A DNA stretch of 64,000 nt. It comes from Haliangium sp963772315. Its GTDB lineage: Bacteria; Myxococcota_A; Polyangia; Haliangiales; Haliangiaceae. This document shows, one piece after another, positions 39,627 through 49,636 of the stretch. Position 1 is the first letter of the stretch; every line of letters begins with the position of its first letter. Under the pieces are notes generated by a model. It worked only from the letters and a program-made list of their open reading frames with translations. It was not told the DNA's origin and did no database searches. The translations under genes were made by a program, and so were the position numbers. The stretch lies in contig CAVYWJ010000004.1 in NCBI GenBank assembly GCA_963772315.1, positions 3,224,001 to 3,288,000 of the forward strand, in the 5' to 3' direction.

Positions 39627-40042
39627 GATACGGTGAGACCACGCCATGATCAGGGCCACGTCTCGGAATCGGTTGTGCGAGATGGCGTAAAGACGATTAC
39701 GAATCGGGCGCGGCATGTATTCGCTATCAATGCGACATTGCGATGAGATCGCCTCCGGGTGCGATTCCCGCGCGATTGCGGCGTCAGAAGCCGTGCAACA
39801 GAAACTAGTTTTTGCCGCCTTTTCGGTTACAGTGGATCTATGTTGTCTCGCCGCGCTGGTCGATATTGGACGCGCGTTCCCGACATCGGGACCCCGAACG
39901 TCGGGGGGACGCCTCTCGCCGGGAGGTGTCTTTGTCGTGGCTCTGGAGCGCGCGGTCCTGCGGCGAGCTGGTTCCTGACGAGAGCGCCAGGTGGCAAGCA
40001 GGGCGATGCCACGGCGCTCCCCTGCATGCTTTGGGAGGCAGC

Positions 40043-40774
40043 ATGAACCTTCCGGTGGAATCTGCGATTGGAGATTACCCAGCGGGTACCGTGGTCTTCA
40101 GCCAGGGCGACAAGGGCAACGCGATCTACGTGATCGAGAGTGGCTCGGTCGAGATTCGCCGTGTCATCGAAGGGCAGGAGCACGAGCACGTGCTCGCGGT
40201 CCTGGGCGCCGGTGATTTCTTTGGCGAGATGGCGGTCCTCAACAACCGCACCCGCTCGGCCACGGCCGTGGTGCGCCGCGACGCGCGCATCCGCGTGATC
40301 GAGGCCGGCTCCTTCCTCGGCTACGTATCGACCCAGAGCGAGCTGATGGTCAATCTCGTCACCACGCTGGCCGAGCGCCTGGATCAGGCCAATCACCAGG
40401 CCGAAATCTTCCTGTACGACCATCCCGATCAACGCCTGGTGCAGTGCCTCTGCCACGTGGTCGAGGAGCAGGTGCACAAGGGCGAGGGCGGTCGCGGCGC
40501 GGTCTACATCCCGCTGACGCTGATGGAGCTGGCCGAGCGCGCATCGGTGAGCTGGGACGATGCAGTGGATCTGGTCGAGCGTCTGGCCGAGGACGGGCTC
40601 ATCATCCCGGCCTGCGCCGCCGACATCGATGCCCGCGGCTACGTGGTCGCCGAGGCCGAGCTGCTCATCGAGTTCCTCAGCTGGAACAAGCCGGTGCTGG
40701 GCCGTCCGCGTGCGCCGAGCTGGCACGACATGACCGCGAGCAGCGGCTCGGAATCCCGCAGCACGTATAACTGA
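40043..40774 (+). CDS. Crp/Fnr-family cyclic-nucleotide-binding regulator
   Basis: 243 residues from ATG 40043, with GGGAGG five bases upstream. The cNMP domain (~10-120) has VVFSQGDKGNAIYVIESGSVEI and the phosphate-binding-cassette-like FFGEMAVLNNRTRSATAVV. A long helix follows (LVNLVTTLAERLDQANHQAEI). The C-terminal winged helix has LAERASVSWDDAVDLVERLAEDGLI, a somewhat degenerate HTH. No Fe-S cysteines of the Fnr type are visible at the N-terminus. Ligand and targets are unknown. Confidence 0.82.
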   Translation: MNLPVESAIGDYPAGTVVFSQGDKGNAIYVIESGSVEIRRVIEGQEHEHVLAVLGAGDFFGEMAVLNNRTRSATAVVRRDARIRVIEAGSFLGYVSTQSELMVNLVTTLAERLDQANHQAEIFLYDHPDQRLVQCLCHVVEEQVHKGEGGRGAVYIPLTLMELAERASVSWDDAVDLVERLAEDGLIIPACAADIDARGYVVAEAELLIEFLSWNKPVLGRPRAPSWHDMTASSGSESRSTYN

Positions 40775-40950
40775 CCAGCGCGCCGATTCCGCTCGGCAGC
40801 TCACCGCGACGCGCGGCCGCTTGCCAGGCGGCGCGCCGGCTCACCACGAAGCGCGCCGGCCGCTCGCGCAGTGCTTCGGTGTCACGCGGGCCGAGCCGGG
40901 CATCTATCTATCTACCTGGCTAGGCGCGTCCGTCGATCGGACGCCTGGTC

Positions 40951-42009
40951 TCAGGTCCGCCGAGCTTCCAGCCATTCGGCCACGTGGTCGAGCATGCGCG
41001 AGATGCCGCGATGGGGCACGTGCACGATCGGCGCGCTGTTGCCGCTGTAGAGCGCGCTGACGCTGTGATCGAGCTCGGTGGCGCTCCAGATCACGACCAG
41101 GTCGGACTTGCGCATGTCGGCCTCGGCGCGCCGCTTCTCGCGGCGGCGCGTGCCCGAGACCAGGTTGAGGCGCAGGGTGGGCCGGTGGGGCGTGGCCAGC
41201 GTGGCGAGCTGCTGCCGGTACGCAGGCGAGCCGCCGACCACGGTCAGCGCGCTGACGCCGGCGTGCTCGCAGGCCGTGACCAGGTGATGGAACGAGGCGC
41301 GGATGTCCGAGCCGCCGGTGATCTCGCACCGCTCGGGCGAAACGCGCACGACCACGCTGGTATCACCGAGGGTGTAGCTGGCAGGGTCGTGGATCAGGGC
41401 CAGGCTCTGATCGAGCAGATTCATCAGCGGCCCCGGGCTGGTCAGCTCGACGACCTCGAGGAGATCCTCGGGCCGCTGCGCGAGCATGCCCTGCAGGGCT
41501 TCGACCATCTCGTCGGTATCGGCCAGGCCGCGGCGGGCCAGCACCTCGCGCAGCGACAGCTTCTCGGCAGCGCGGTGCTCGTGCTCGGTCAAGGCGGCGC
41601 GCAGGCGGCGGCTCTGCTCGGCGAGCCCGCGGCGCTCGGCGTCGAGCGCGTGCTGGGTTTGCTCTGCCGCTGCTGCTGCCTGCCGGGTCTGCTGCAGGAC
41701 TGCCTCGGCTGCAGCGACGCGGGCCTCGGCCTGGGTGAGGGCCTGGATCAGGCGGGCGTTCTCGGCAGCCAGGTCAACGGGCGGCGGCGCTGCAGCGCGC
41801 CCGGCTGTGCTCGCGGGTACGCTGGCAGGGGCCGCGACGGGCGCGCTCCGGCTGGTCTCGGGCCGGCCTGGCGCGGGCTTTCCTGCATCGGCCTTGGTTG
41901 TACGCGCGGGACCGGCGCTGGCCCCCGGGGGAGGGCGTCCGTCCAGCCGAGCCACGCCTTCGCGAGCCATGAGCTCTGCGAACGAGAGCTCGTCTTCATC
42001 GCGTGGCAT
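40951..42009 (-). CDS. Hypothetical protein with coiled coil and DUF2325-like C-terminus
   Basis: About 352 residues from ATG 42009; ATG 42045 is also possible. An N-terminal acidic start (MPRDEDELSFAELMAREGV) and a Pro/Ala linker lead to a long Ala/Gln coiled coil (~85-165, EARVAAAEAVLQQTRQAAAAAEQ). The C-terminal ~90 residues contain VSALTVVGGSPAYRQQL and DLVVIWSATELDHSVSALY...APIVHVPHRGISRMLDHV, a Rossmann-like pattern reminding me of DUF2325. That match is weak. It is divergent from the xerC/D gene, 84 bp apart. Confidence 0.6.
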   Translation of the reverse strand: MPRDEDELSFAELMAREGVARLDGRPPPGASAGPARTTKADAGKPAPGRPETSRSAPVAAPASVPASTAGRAAAPPPVDLAAENARLIQALTQAEARVAAAEAVLQQTRQAAAAAEQTQHALDAERRGLAEQSRRLRAALTEHEHRAAEKLSLREVLARRGLADTDEMVEALQGMLAQRPEDLLEVVELTSPGPLMNLLDQSLALIHDPASYTLGDTSVVVRVSPERCEITGGSDIRASFHHLVTACEHAGVSALTVVGGSPAYRQQLATLATPHRPTLRLNLVSGTRRREKRRAEADMRKSDLVVIWSATELDHSVSALYSGNSAPIVHVPHRGISRMLDHVAEWLEARRT

Positions 42010-42093
42010 GTCAACAGCGTACTCTGGCGGCGGCTCGATCCACAAATGGACTGATGCGCGGGCGAGCTGCCGTCGCGGGCGATTTCTTGCCCG

Positions 42094-43023
42094 GTGGCAG
42101 ATGCCGTGTTATCCGACCTCTTCGTGCCCGCTCGCCTCGACCTCGATCGTGCCTGTGATCTCTTCTTCGATCATCTCAAGGTCGAGCGCAACCTGGCGGT
42201 CAACACGCTCGACGGCTACAGCCGCGATCTGGCGCGCCTGCGACGCTTTCTCGCCGCCCGGGGCCGCGACCTGGTCGCGGACGTGTCGGCCGCCGACCTC
42301 ACCGACTATCTGCTCGATCTGGCAGATACCCTGAGCGCGCGCAGCCGCGCCCGGGCCGTGGTCGCGATTCGCGGCTGGTTCCGCTTCCTGGTGGCCGAGC
42401 GCTACCTCGAGCGCGACCCCACCGAGACCCTGGACGGCCCGCGCATCGGCAGGCGCCTGCCCGATGTGCTGGGCGAGGAGGCCGTGGAGCGGCTCCTCGC
42501 CGCGCCGCCCGTGCACACGGCGCGGGGCGTGCGCGACGCGGCCATGATCGAGACCCTGTACGCGACCGGCCTGCGCGTCTCCGAGCTCGTGGGTCTGCGC
42601 GCCGCGGACGTGCACCTCGAGCCCGGCTACGTGCGGGTGATGGGCAAGGGCAAGAAGGAGCGCCTGGTGCCCCTCGGCGACCTGGCCCGGGAGCGCATCA
42701 CCGCGTACCTGGCCCAGGCGCGGCCCGGCTTCCTCAAGAACCCCAAGGAGCCGGCCCTGTTCTTGACCGGCCGAGGCAAGCCCATGACGCGCCAGGGATT
42801 CTGGAAGCTCCTGCGCGCCTATGCCCGCAGCGTCGGCATCCCCGACGTGTCACCGCACAAGCTCCGCCACTCGTTTGCCACCCATCTCATCGAGCACGGC
42901 GCAGACCTGCGCGCGGTCCAGGCCATGCTTGGCCATGCCGACATCTCGACCACCCAGATATATACCCACGTGAGCCGCGCTCGCCTGGTCGAGATTTACC
43001 AGAAGCATCACCCGCGCGCCTGA
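42094..43023 (+). CDS. xerD: Tyrosine recombinase XerC/XerD
   Basis: 309 residues from a GTG at 42094. The N-terminal SAM-like domain (FFDHLKVERNLAVNTLDGYSRDL) precedes the catalytic domain with all six residues: Arg161 (ATGLRVSELV), Lys188 (GKGKKERLVP), His255 and Arg258 (HKLRHSFATH), His281 (LGHADIST) and Tyr290 (TQIYTHVS). Size and motifs fit chromosome-dimer resolution at dif. Placement before scpA-scpB also suits chromosome maintenance. XerC versus XerD cannot be settled without comparison. Confidence 0.9.
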   Translation: MADAVLSDLFVPARLDLDRACDLFFDHLKVERNLAVNTLDGYSRDLARLRRFLAARGRDLVADVSAADLTDYLLDLADTLSARSRARAVVAIRGWFRFLVAERYLERDPTETLDGPRIGRRLPDVLGEEAVERLLAAPPVHTARGVRDAAMIETLYATGLRVSELVGLRAADVHLEPGYVRVMGKGKKERLVPLGDLARERITAYLAQARPGFLKNPKEPALFLTGRGKPMTRQGFWKLLRAYARSVGIPDVSPHKLRHSFATHLIEHGADLRAVQAMLGHADISTTQIYTHVSRARLVEIYQKHHPRA

Positions 43024-43123
43024 CGTCTTGATCAGCGCCGGGGCGCCGCCGCGGGCAGTCCGTCGCTCCCGAGCACGCGAGGGTTGCGGTACCGCATCCG
43101 GCACGCCATATTCCTGCCACTAG

Positions 43124-43816
43124 ATGCCCGACTTTTCGCCCGACACCGTTCGCCTGATCCTGCAGGGGCTGATCATTCTACTCCTGTCCATTGCGGTGCA
43201 CGAGTTCGGCCACGCCATCGTGGCCCACAAGCTCGGCGATCGGCTGCCCGCGAGCCAGGGGCGTGTCACGCTCAACCCGCTGGCCCACGCCGACCCCCTG
43301 GGCACCTTTCTGTTCCCGGTGCTCAGCCTGGTCTTCACCCAGGGCACGTCCCTCGGCTTTGGTTGGGGCCGTCCGGTCGAGGTCAACCCGGTCAAGTTCT
43401 CGCGCCGCTTCACCATGCGCGTGGGTCACATGCTGGTGGCCCTGGCCGGGCCCATGATGAACCTCCTCTTCGGCACGGTCATCGCGATCGTCCACATCGT
43501 GTTGCTCAGCACCGGCGCAGTCGAGCCCAAGCCGGGCATCGGCGTGCACACTGCCCTGATCCAGGCAGTGACCCTGAACTTCGTCCTGCTGTTCTTCAAC
43601 CTCATCCCGGCGCCGCCCCTGGATGGCGGCGCGGTGATCAAGGGCCTGCTGCCGAGGCGCTGGCTGCGCGGCTACGAGAGCTTCGAGCCCTACGGACCGT
43701 TCGTGCTCCTGGCTGTCATCTTCATTCCTGGGCTGGCGCTGATCTTCGTGACCCCGGCCTACTGGCTGCAGGGCGGGGTCTACCGGTTGCTGGCGTTCCT
43801 GTTCGGACTTTCATGA
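43124..43816 (+). CDS. Site-2 protease (M50 family) membrane metalloprotease
   Basis: 230 residues, the compact YdcC/Rip-like form without PDZ or CBS domains. Zinc site HEFGHA occurs in the first helix region (IAVHEFGHAIVAHKLG). The second motif is NLIPAPPLDGGAVI. About five or six membrane helices are visible. It cleaves substrates within the membrane; no anti-sigma factor lies beside it. Its stop overlaps the ATG of scpA (ATGA), so it is translationally coupled to the condensin genes, as in many bacteria. Confidence 0.88.
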   Translation: MPDFSPDTVRLILQGLIILLLSIAVHEFGHAIVAHKLGDRLPASQGRVTLNPLAHADPLGTFLFPVLSLVFTQGTSLGFGWGRPVEVNPVKFSRRFTMRVGHMLVALAGPMMNLLFGTVIAIVHIVLLSTGAVEPKPGIGVHTALIQAVTLNFVLLFFNLIPAPPLDGGAVIKGLLPRRWLRGYESFEPYGPFVLLAVIFIPGLALIFVTPAYWLQGGVYRLLAFLFGLS

Positions 43817-44658
43817 GCACGGGCGGCGTCGGCTATCAGGTCGAGCTCGATGTCTTCGAGGGACCGCTCGACCTCTTGCTCCATCTCGTCAAGAAGCACG
43901 AGCTGGAGATCCTCGACATCCCCATCGCCTTCATCACCGAGAAGTATCTCGACTATCTCGACCTGATGCAGGCGCTCAACCTCGACGTCGCCGGCGAGTA
44001 CTTGCTGATGGCGGCCACGCTCGCGTACATCAAGTCGCGCGAGCTCCTGCCGCGCGAGGCCATCCACGACGAAGAGGAGGAGATCGAGGGCGAGGAAGAG
44101 GAAGCCGCCGACCCGCGCGAGGAGCTGATCCGTCGCCTGCTCGCGTATCAGAAGTACAAGGAAGCCGCCGACAACCTGGGCCAGCGGCCGGTCATGGGTC
44201 GCAACGTGTGGGGCCGCGGCGGCAGCCAGGAAGATGCGCTGGCCGAGAACGTCAGCCCGGACGCAATCGCCCCCCTGGCCGCCGTGCCGGTGCTCAAGCT
44301 CATCGAGGCGCTGGATCGGGCCATGCGCAAGGCCAAGATCCGGCTCGCGCACAACGTCATCGTCGAGCGACTGAGTGTTAGTCAGCGCATCAGCGAGCTC
44401 ACCGATCGACTGGAGCACGAGCCCTCGTTCTCGTTCATGACGTGCTTTCGATTCCTCCAGGAGGGCGTGGAGATGGCCGCGAGCGAGATTCGGCACGAAG
44501 CTGTGGTCACCTTCCTCGCCGTGCTGGAGATGGCCAAGCTCGGCATCATCACGGTCACCCAGGCCGAGGGCGAGGAGGACATCCTGATTGCGCGCAAGGT
44601 GGAAAACCTGCGCGAGCGGGTTGCAGAGACCGTGGTCTCGACGGATGAATACCGGTAG
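43813..44658 (+). CDS. scpA: Segregation and condensation protein ScpA
   Basis: 281 residues. ATG 43813 overlaps the upstream stop. The start YQVELDVFEGPLDLLLHLVKKHELEILDIPI is diagnostic for ScpA, followed by a Glu-rich insert (~78-95) and the C-terminal winged helix (EAVVTFLAVLEMAKLGIITVTQ). ScpA is the kleisin that links Smc heads; scpB follows 11 bp later. Confidence 0.94.
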   Translation: MSTGGVGYQVELDVFEGPLDLLLHLVKKHELEILDIPIAFITEKYLDYLDLMQALNLDVAGEYLLMAATLAYIKSRELLPREAIHDEEEEIEGEEEEAADPREELIRRLLAYQKYKEAADNLGQRPVMGRNVWGRGGSQEDALAENVSPDAIAPLAAVPVLKLIEALDRAMRKAKIRLAHNVIVERLSVSQRISELTDRLEHEPSFSFMTCFRFLQEGVEMAASEIRHEAVVTFLAVLEMAKLGIITVTQAEGEEDILIARKVENLRERVAETVVSTDEYR

Positions 44659-44669
44659 TCGAGGAAGCC

Positions 44670-47138
<2,469 letters not shown>

Positions 47139-47140
47139 TC

Positions 47141-49189
47141 ATGGATGAAGCCATTCGCCTGCAACGCTACCTGTCACAGTGCGGTGTTGCGGCTCGACGC
47201 AAGGCCGAGGAGCTGATCGAGAGCGGCGCCGTCTCCGTCAACGGAGAGCGCGTCACTGAGCTGGGGACCAAGGTGGTTCCAGGCAAGGACCAGGTGTCCG
47301 TCGACGGCGAGGCAGTGTACCCGGAGGAGACGTTCTACGTGCTCCTCAACAAGCCAAAGGGCTGCCTCACGGCCGTGTCCGATCCTGAGGATCGGCCCAC
47401 GGTCATGGAGTATCTGCCCAACGTGCCTGTGCACGTGGCGCCCGTGGGTCGCCTCGACTTCTACAGCGAAGGCGTGCTGCTCTTGACCAACGACGGCGAG
47501 CTCTCGGCCCGCCTGCAGTCGCCCGAGTACCACGTCGAGAAGACCTATCACGTCAAGATCCGCGAGCACGTCAAGCCCCGGGACCTCGAAGCGCTGCGCC
47601 AGGGCGTGCGTCTCGACGATGGCGTGGTCACGCGCCCGGCCCAGGTCGACATCCTCACCGGTACCAAGACCAAGCACGAGTGGCTGGTCATCACGCTCAC
47701 CGAGGGCAAGTCGCGCCAGATCCACCGCATGCTCGGCGCGCTCGGCTACCAGGTGACCAAGCTCCAGCGCGTCGCCTACGCGAGCCTGACGTTTCACGGC
47801 CTGCGCGTGGGTGACGCGCGCGAGCTCAACCAGATCGAGGTCAACAGCCTGCGCGAGCAGGTCGGCCTGTCCAAGGAAACGGTCGCGCGCGGCAAGTGGA
47901 AGTCCCTGCGCGAGGACACGGATCTCGGACGCCGTGCCCGCGCCCGCGCTCGCGCCCGCGCCGGTGCTCCTCCCTACGGGACCGGCGGATATCACGAGGA
48001 ACGCGGCACCGGCCGTCCGCGCACCGAAGGCTTTGGCGGCGGCCCGCGTGCGGGTGGTCCCGATCGTCCGTCGCGCGGTGGCTTCGGCGGCGGTCCACGT
48101 GCGGGCGGTCCTGATCGTCCGTCGCGCGGCGGCTTCGGCGGCGGTCCACGTGCGGGTGGTCCCGATCGTCCGTCGAGCGGCGGCTTCGGCGGCGGTCCAC
48201 GTGCGGGTGGTCCCGATCGTCCGTCGCGCGGTAGCTTCGGCGGCGGTCCACGTGCGGGCGGTCCCGATCGTCCGTCGCGTGGCGGCTTCAGTGGCAGTCC
48301 GCGTGCGGGCGGCGCCGATCGTCCGCCGCGTAGTGGCGGCTTTGGCGGCGGTCCGCGTGCGGGCGGCGGCTTCGGCGGCGGCCCGCGTGCCGGTGGTTCC
48401 GATCGTCCGTCGCGCGGCGGCTTCAGCGGCGGTCCGCGTGCGGGCGGCGCCGATCGTCCGCCGCGTAGTGGCGGCTTTGGCGGCGGTCCGCGTGCGGGCG
48501 GCGGCTTCGGCGGCGGTCCGCGTGCTGGTGGTTCCGATCGTCCGTCGCGCGGCGGCTTCAGCGGCGGCCCGCGTGCGGGCGGCGCCGATCGTCCGCCGCG
48601 TAGTGGCGGCTTTGGCGGCGGTCCGCGTGCAGGAGGCGGCTTTGGCGGCGGTCCGCGTGCAGGCGGTTCCGATCGTCCGTCGCGCGGCGGCTTCAGCGGC
48701 GGCCCGCGTGCCGGTGGCGGTGGCTTCAGCGGCGGCCCGCGTGCGGGCGGCGGCGGTCCGCGTGCAGGCGGTTCCGATCGTCCGTCGCGCGGCGGCTTCA
48801 GCGGCGGCCCGCGTGCCGGTGGCGGTGGCTTCGGCGGCGGCCCGCGTGCGGGCGGCGGTGGCCCGCGTGCGGGCGGTTCCGATCGTCCGTCGCGCGGCGG
48901 CTTCGGCGGTGACCCGCGTGCAGGCGGTTCTGATCGTCCGCCGCGCGGTGGCGGCTTCGGCGGCGGTCCGCGTGCGGGCGGCGGCGGCTTCAGCGGCGGT
49001 CCGCGTGCCGGCAGCGGCCCGCGTGCCGGCGGCGGCCCACGTGCCGGCGGCGGTGGCTTCGGCGGCGGCCCGCGTGCGGGTGGTTCTGATCGTCCGTCGC
49101 GCGGCGGCGGCCCACGTCCAGGCGGCGGTGGCTTCGGCGGCGGCCGGCCCGGGGGCCCGGGCAAGCCTCGCAAGCCTCGGGATAGCTGA
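47141..49189 (+). CDS. rluB: RluB-family rRNA pseudouridine synthase with ~420-residue RGG-like tail
   Basis: 682 residues, two bases after scpB. The enzyme part is ordinary: S4 domain (LQRYLSQCGVAARRKAEELI), then VLLNKPKGCLTAVSDP and GRLDFYSEGVLLLTNDG with catalytic Asp106, and KSRQIHRMLGALGY. It should modify 23S rRNA in the RluB/RluE/RluF group. From ~residue 265 the protein becomes Arg/Ala-rich, then repeats GGFGGGPRAGGPDRPSR (17 residues) with variants to the end. RGG tails bind RNA and drive phase separation in eukaryotic proteins; a shorter basic tail is known in some bacterial RluB proteins. The repeat DNA is not frameshifted over ~1.2 kb, which supports real coding. Confidence 0.9.
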   Translation: MDEAIRLQRYLSQCGVAARRKAEELIESGAVSVNGERVTELGTKVVPGKDQVSVDGEAVYPEETFYVLLNKPKGCLTAVSDPEDRPTVMEYLPNVPVHVAPVGRLDFYSEGVLLLTNDGELSARLQSPEYHVEKTYHVKIREHVKPRDLEALRQGVRLDDGVVTRPAQVDILTGTKTKHEWLVITLTEGKSRQIHRMLGALGYQVTKLQRVAYASLTFHGLRVGDARELNQIEVNSLREQVGLSKETVARGKWKSLREDTDLGRRARARARARAGAPPYGTGGYHEERGTGRPRTEGFGGGPRAGGPDRPSRGGFGGGPRAGGPDRPSRGGFGGGPRAGGPDRPSSGGFGGGPRAGGPDRPSRGSFGGGPRAGGPDRPSRGGFSGSPRAGGADRPPRSGGFGGGPRAGGGFGGGPRAGGSDRPSRGGFSGGPRAGGADRPPRSGGFGGGPRAGGGFGGGPRAGGSDRPSRGGFSGGPRAGGADRPPRSGGFGGGPRAGGGFGGGPRAGGSDRPSRGGFSGGPRAGGGGFSGGPRAGGGGPRAGGSDRPSRGGFSGGPRAGGGGFGGGPRAGGGGPRAGGSDRPSRGGFGGDPRAGGSDRPPRGGGFGGGPRAGGGGFSGGPRAGSGPRAGGGPRAGGGGFGGGPRAGGSDRPSRGGGPRPGGGGFGGGRPGGPGKPRKPRDS

Positions 49190-49301
49190 CCCGCGTCAGC
49201 GGGCATTCCCCGTTCCGGTGCGCAGCCGAGCTGTCTCCCCGGCGCGTGCTCGTTCCGGCCTCCGTCCACGAGGCCGATCCGGGTCACGCTTTCACAGAAC
49301 C

Positions 49302-49342
49302 GGAACAGACCTGCCTCGATGCGATCCGGGCAGCGTCTGTTC
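49302..49342. other. Imperfect hairpin in the gap between convergent genes
   Basis: GGAACAGAC-CTGCC pairs with GGGCAG-C-GTCTGTTCC. It lies in the ~450-bp gap between rluB and the histidine kinase gene, which are convergent. A second stem, GCTGAC-CCGC-GTCAGC (49185-49200), spans the rluB stop codon. Neither is followed by a T run. These may end transcription by other means. Nothing else is evident in the gap. Confidence 0.4.
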
Positions 49343-49636
49343 CTGAACGGTCCAGCGCCGAGGCGACTCGTCGCTGGTCTGCTCCGGCCACTGATATTCT
49401 CGCAGCGGCCTGGCCTGGAACTGTTCCCGATACAGACTGGCGCCCGTGGGGCTGGATGCTCTCGCCACGGCACGCGGCCGGCTGTGGGGCTCCTTCCTTG
49501 AAAGGCGGGAACCGGAGCCATTCACCTGATGTTCGCGCTCCTCTCGCCTCGCCGGCCGGCGCGCCTCGCCCGGCGCACCGCGGGCCCGCTCGTGCCAGGC
49601 AACGTGGCGCGGCGTCTCGCGGGCTGCGCCGGGGCG

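Noticed and set aside
40951..42009. Naming this gene as a DUF2325 protein
   Set aside because: Only a short C-terminal pattern is similar; the evidence is too weak for a family call.
47992..49521. A minus-strand Pro-rich frame opposite the RGG-like tail
   Set aside because: It mirrors the Gly/Arg repeats; only the plus-strand frame continues from a real enzyme domain.
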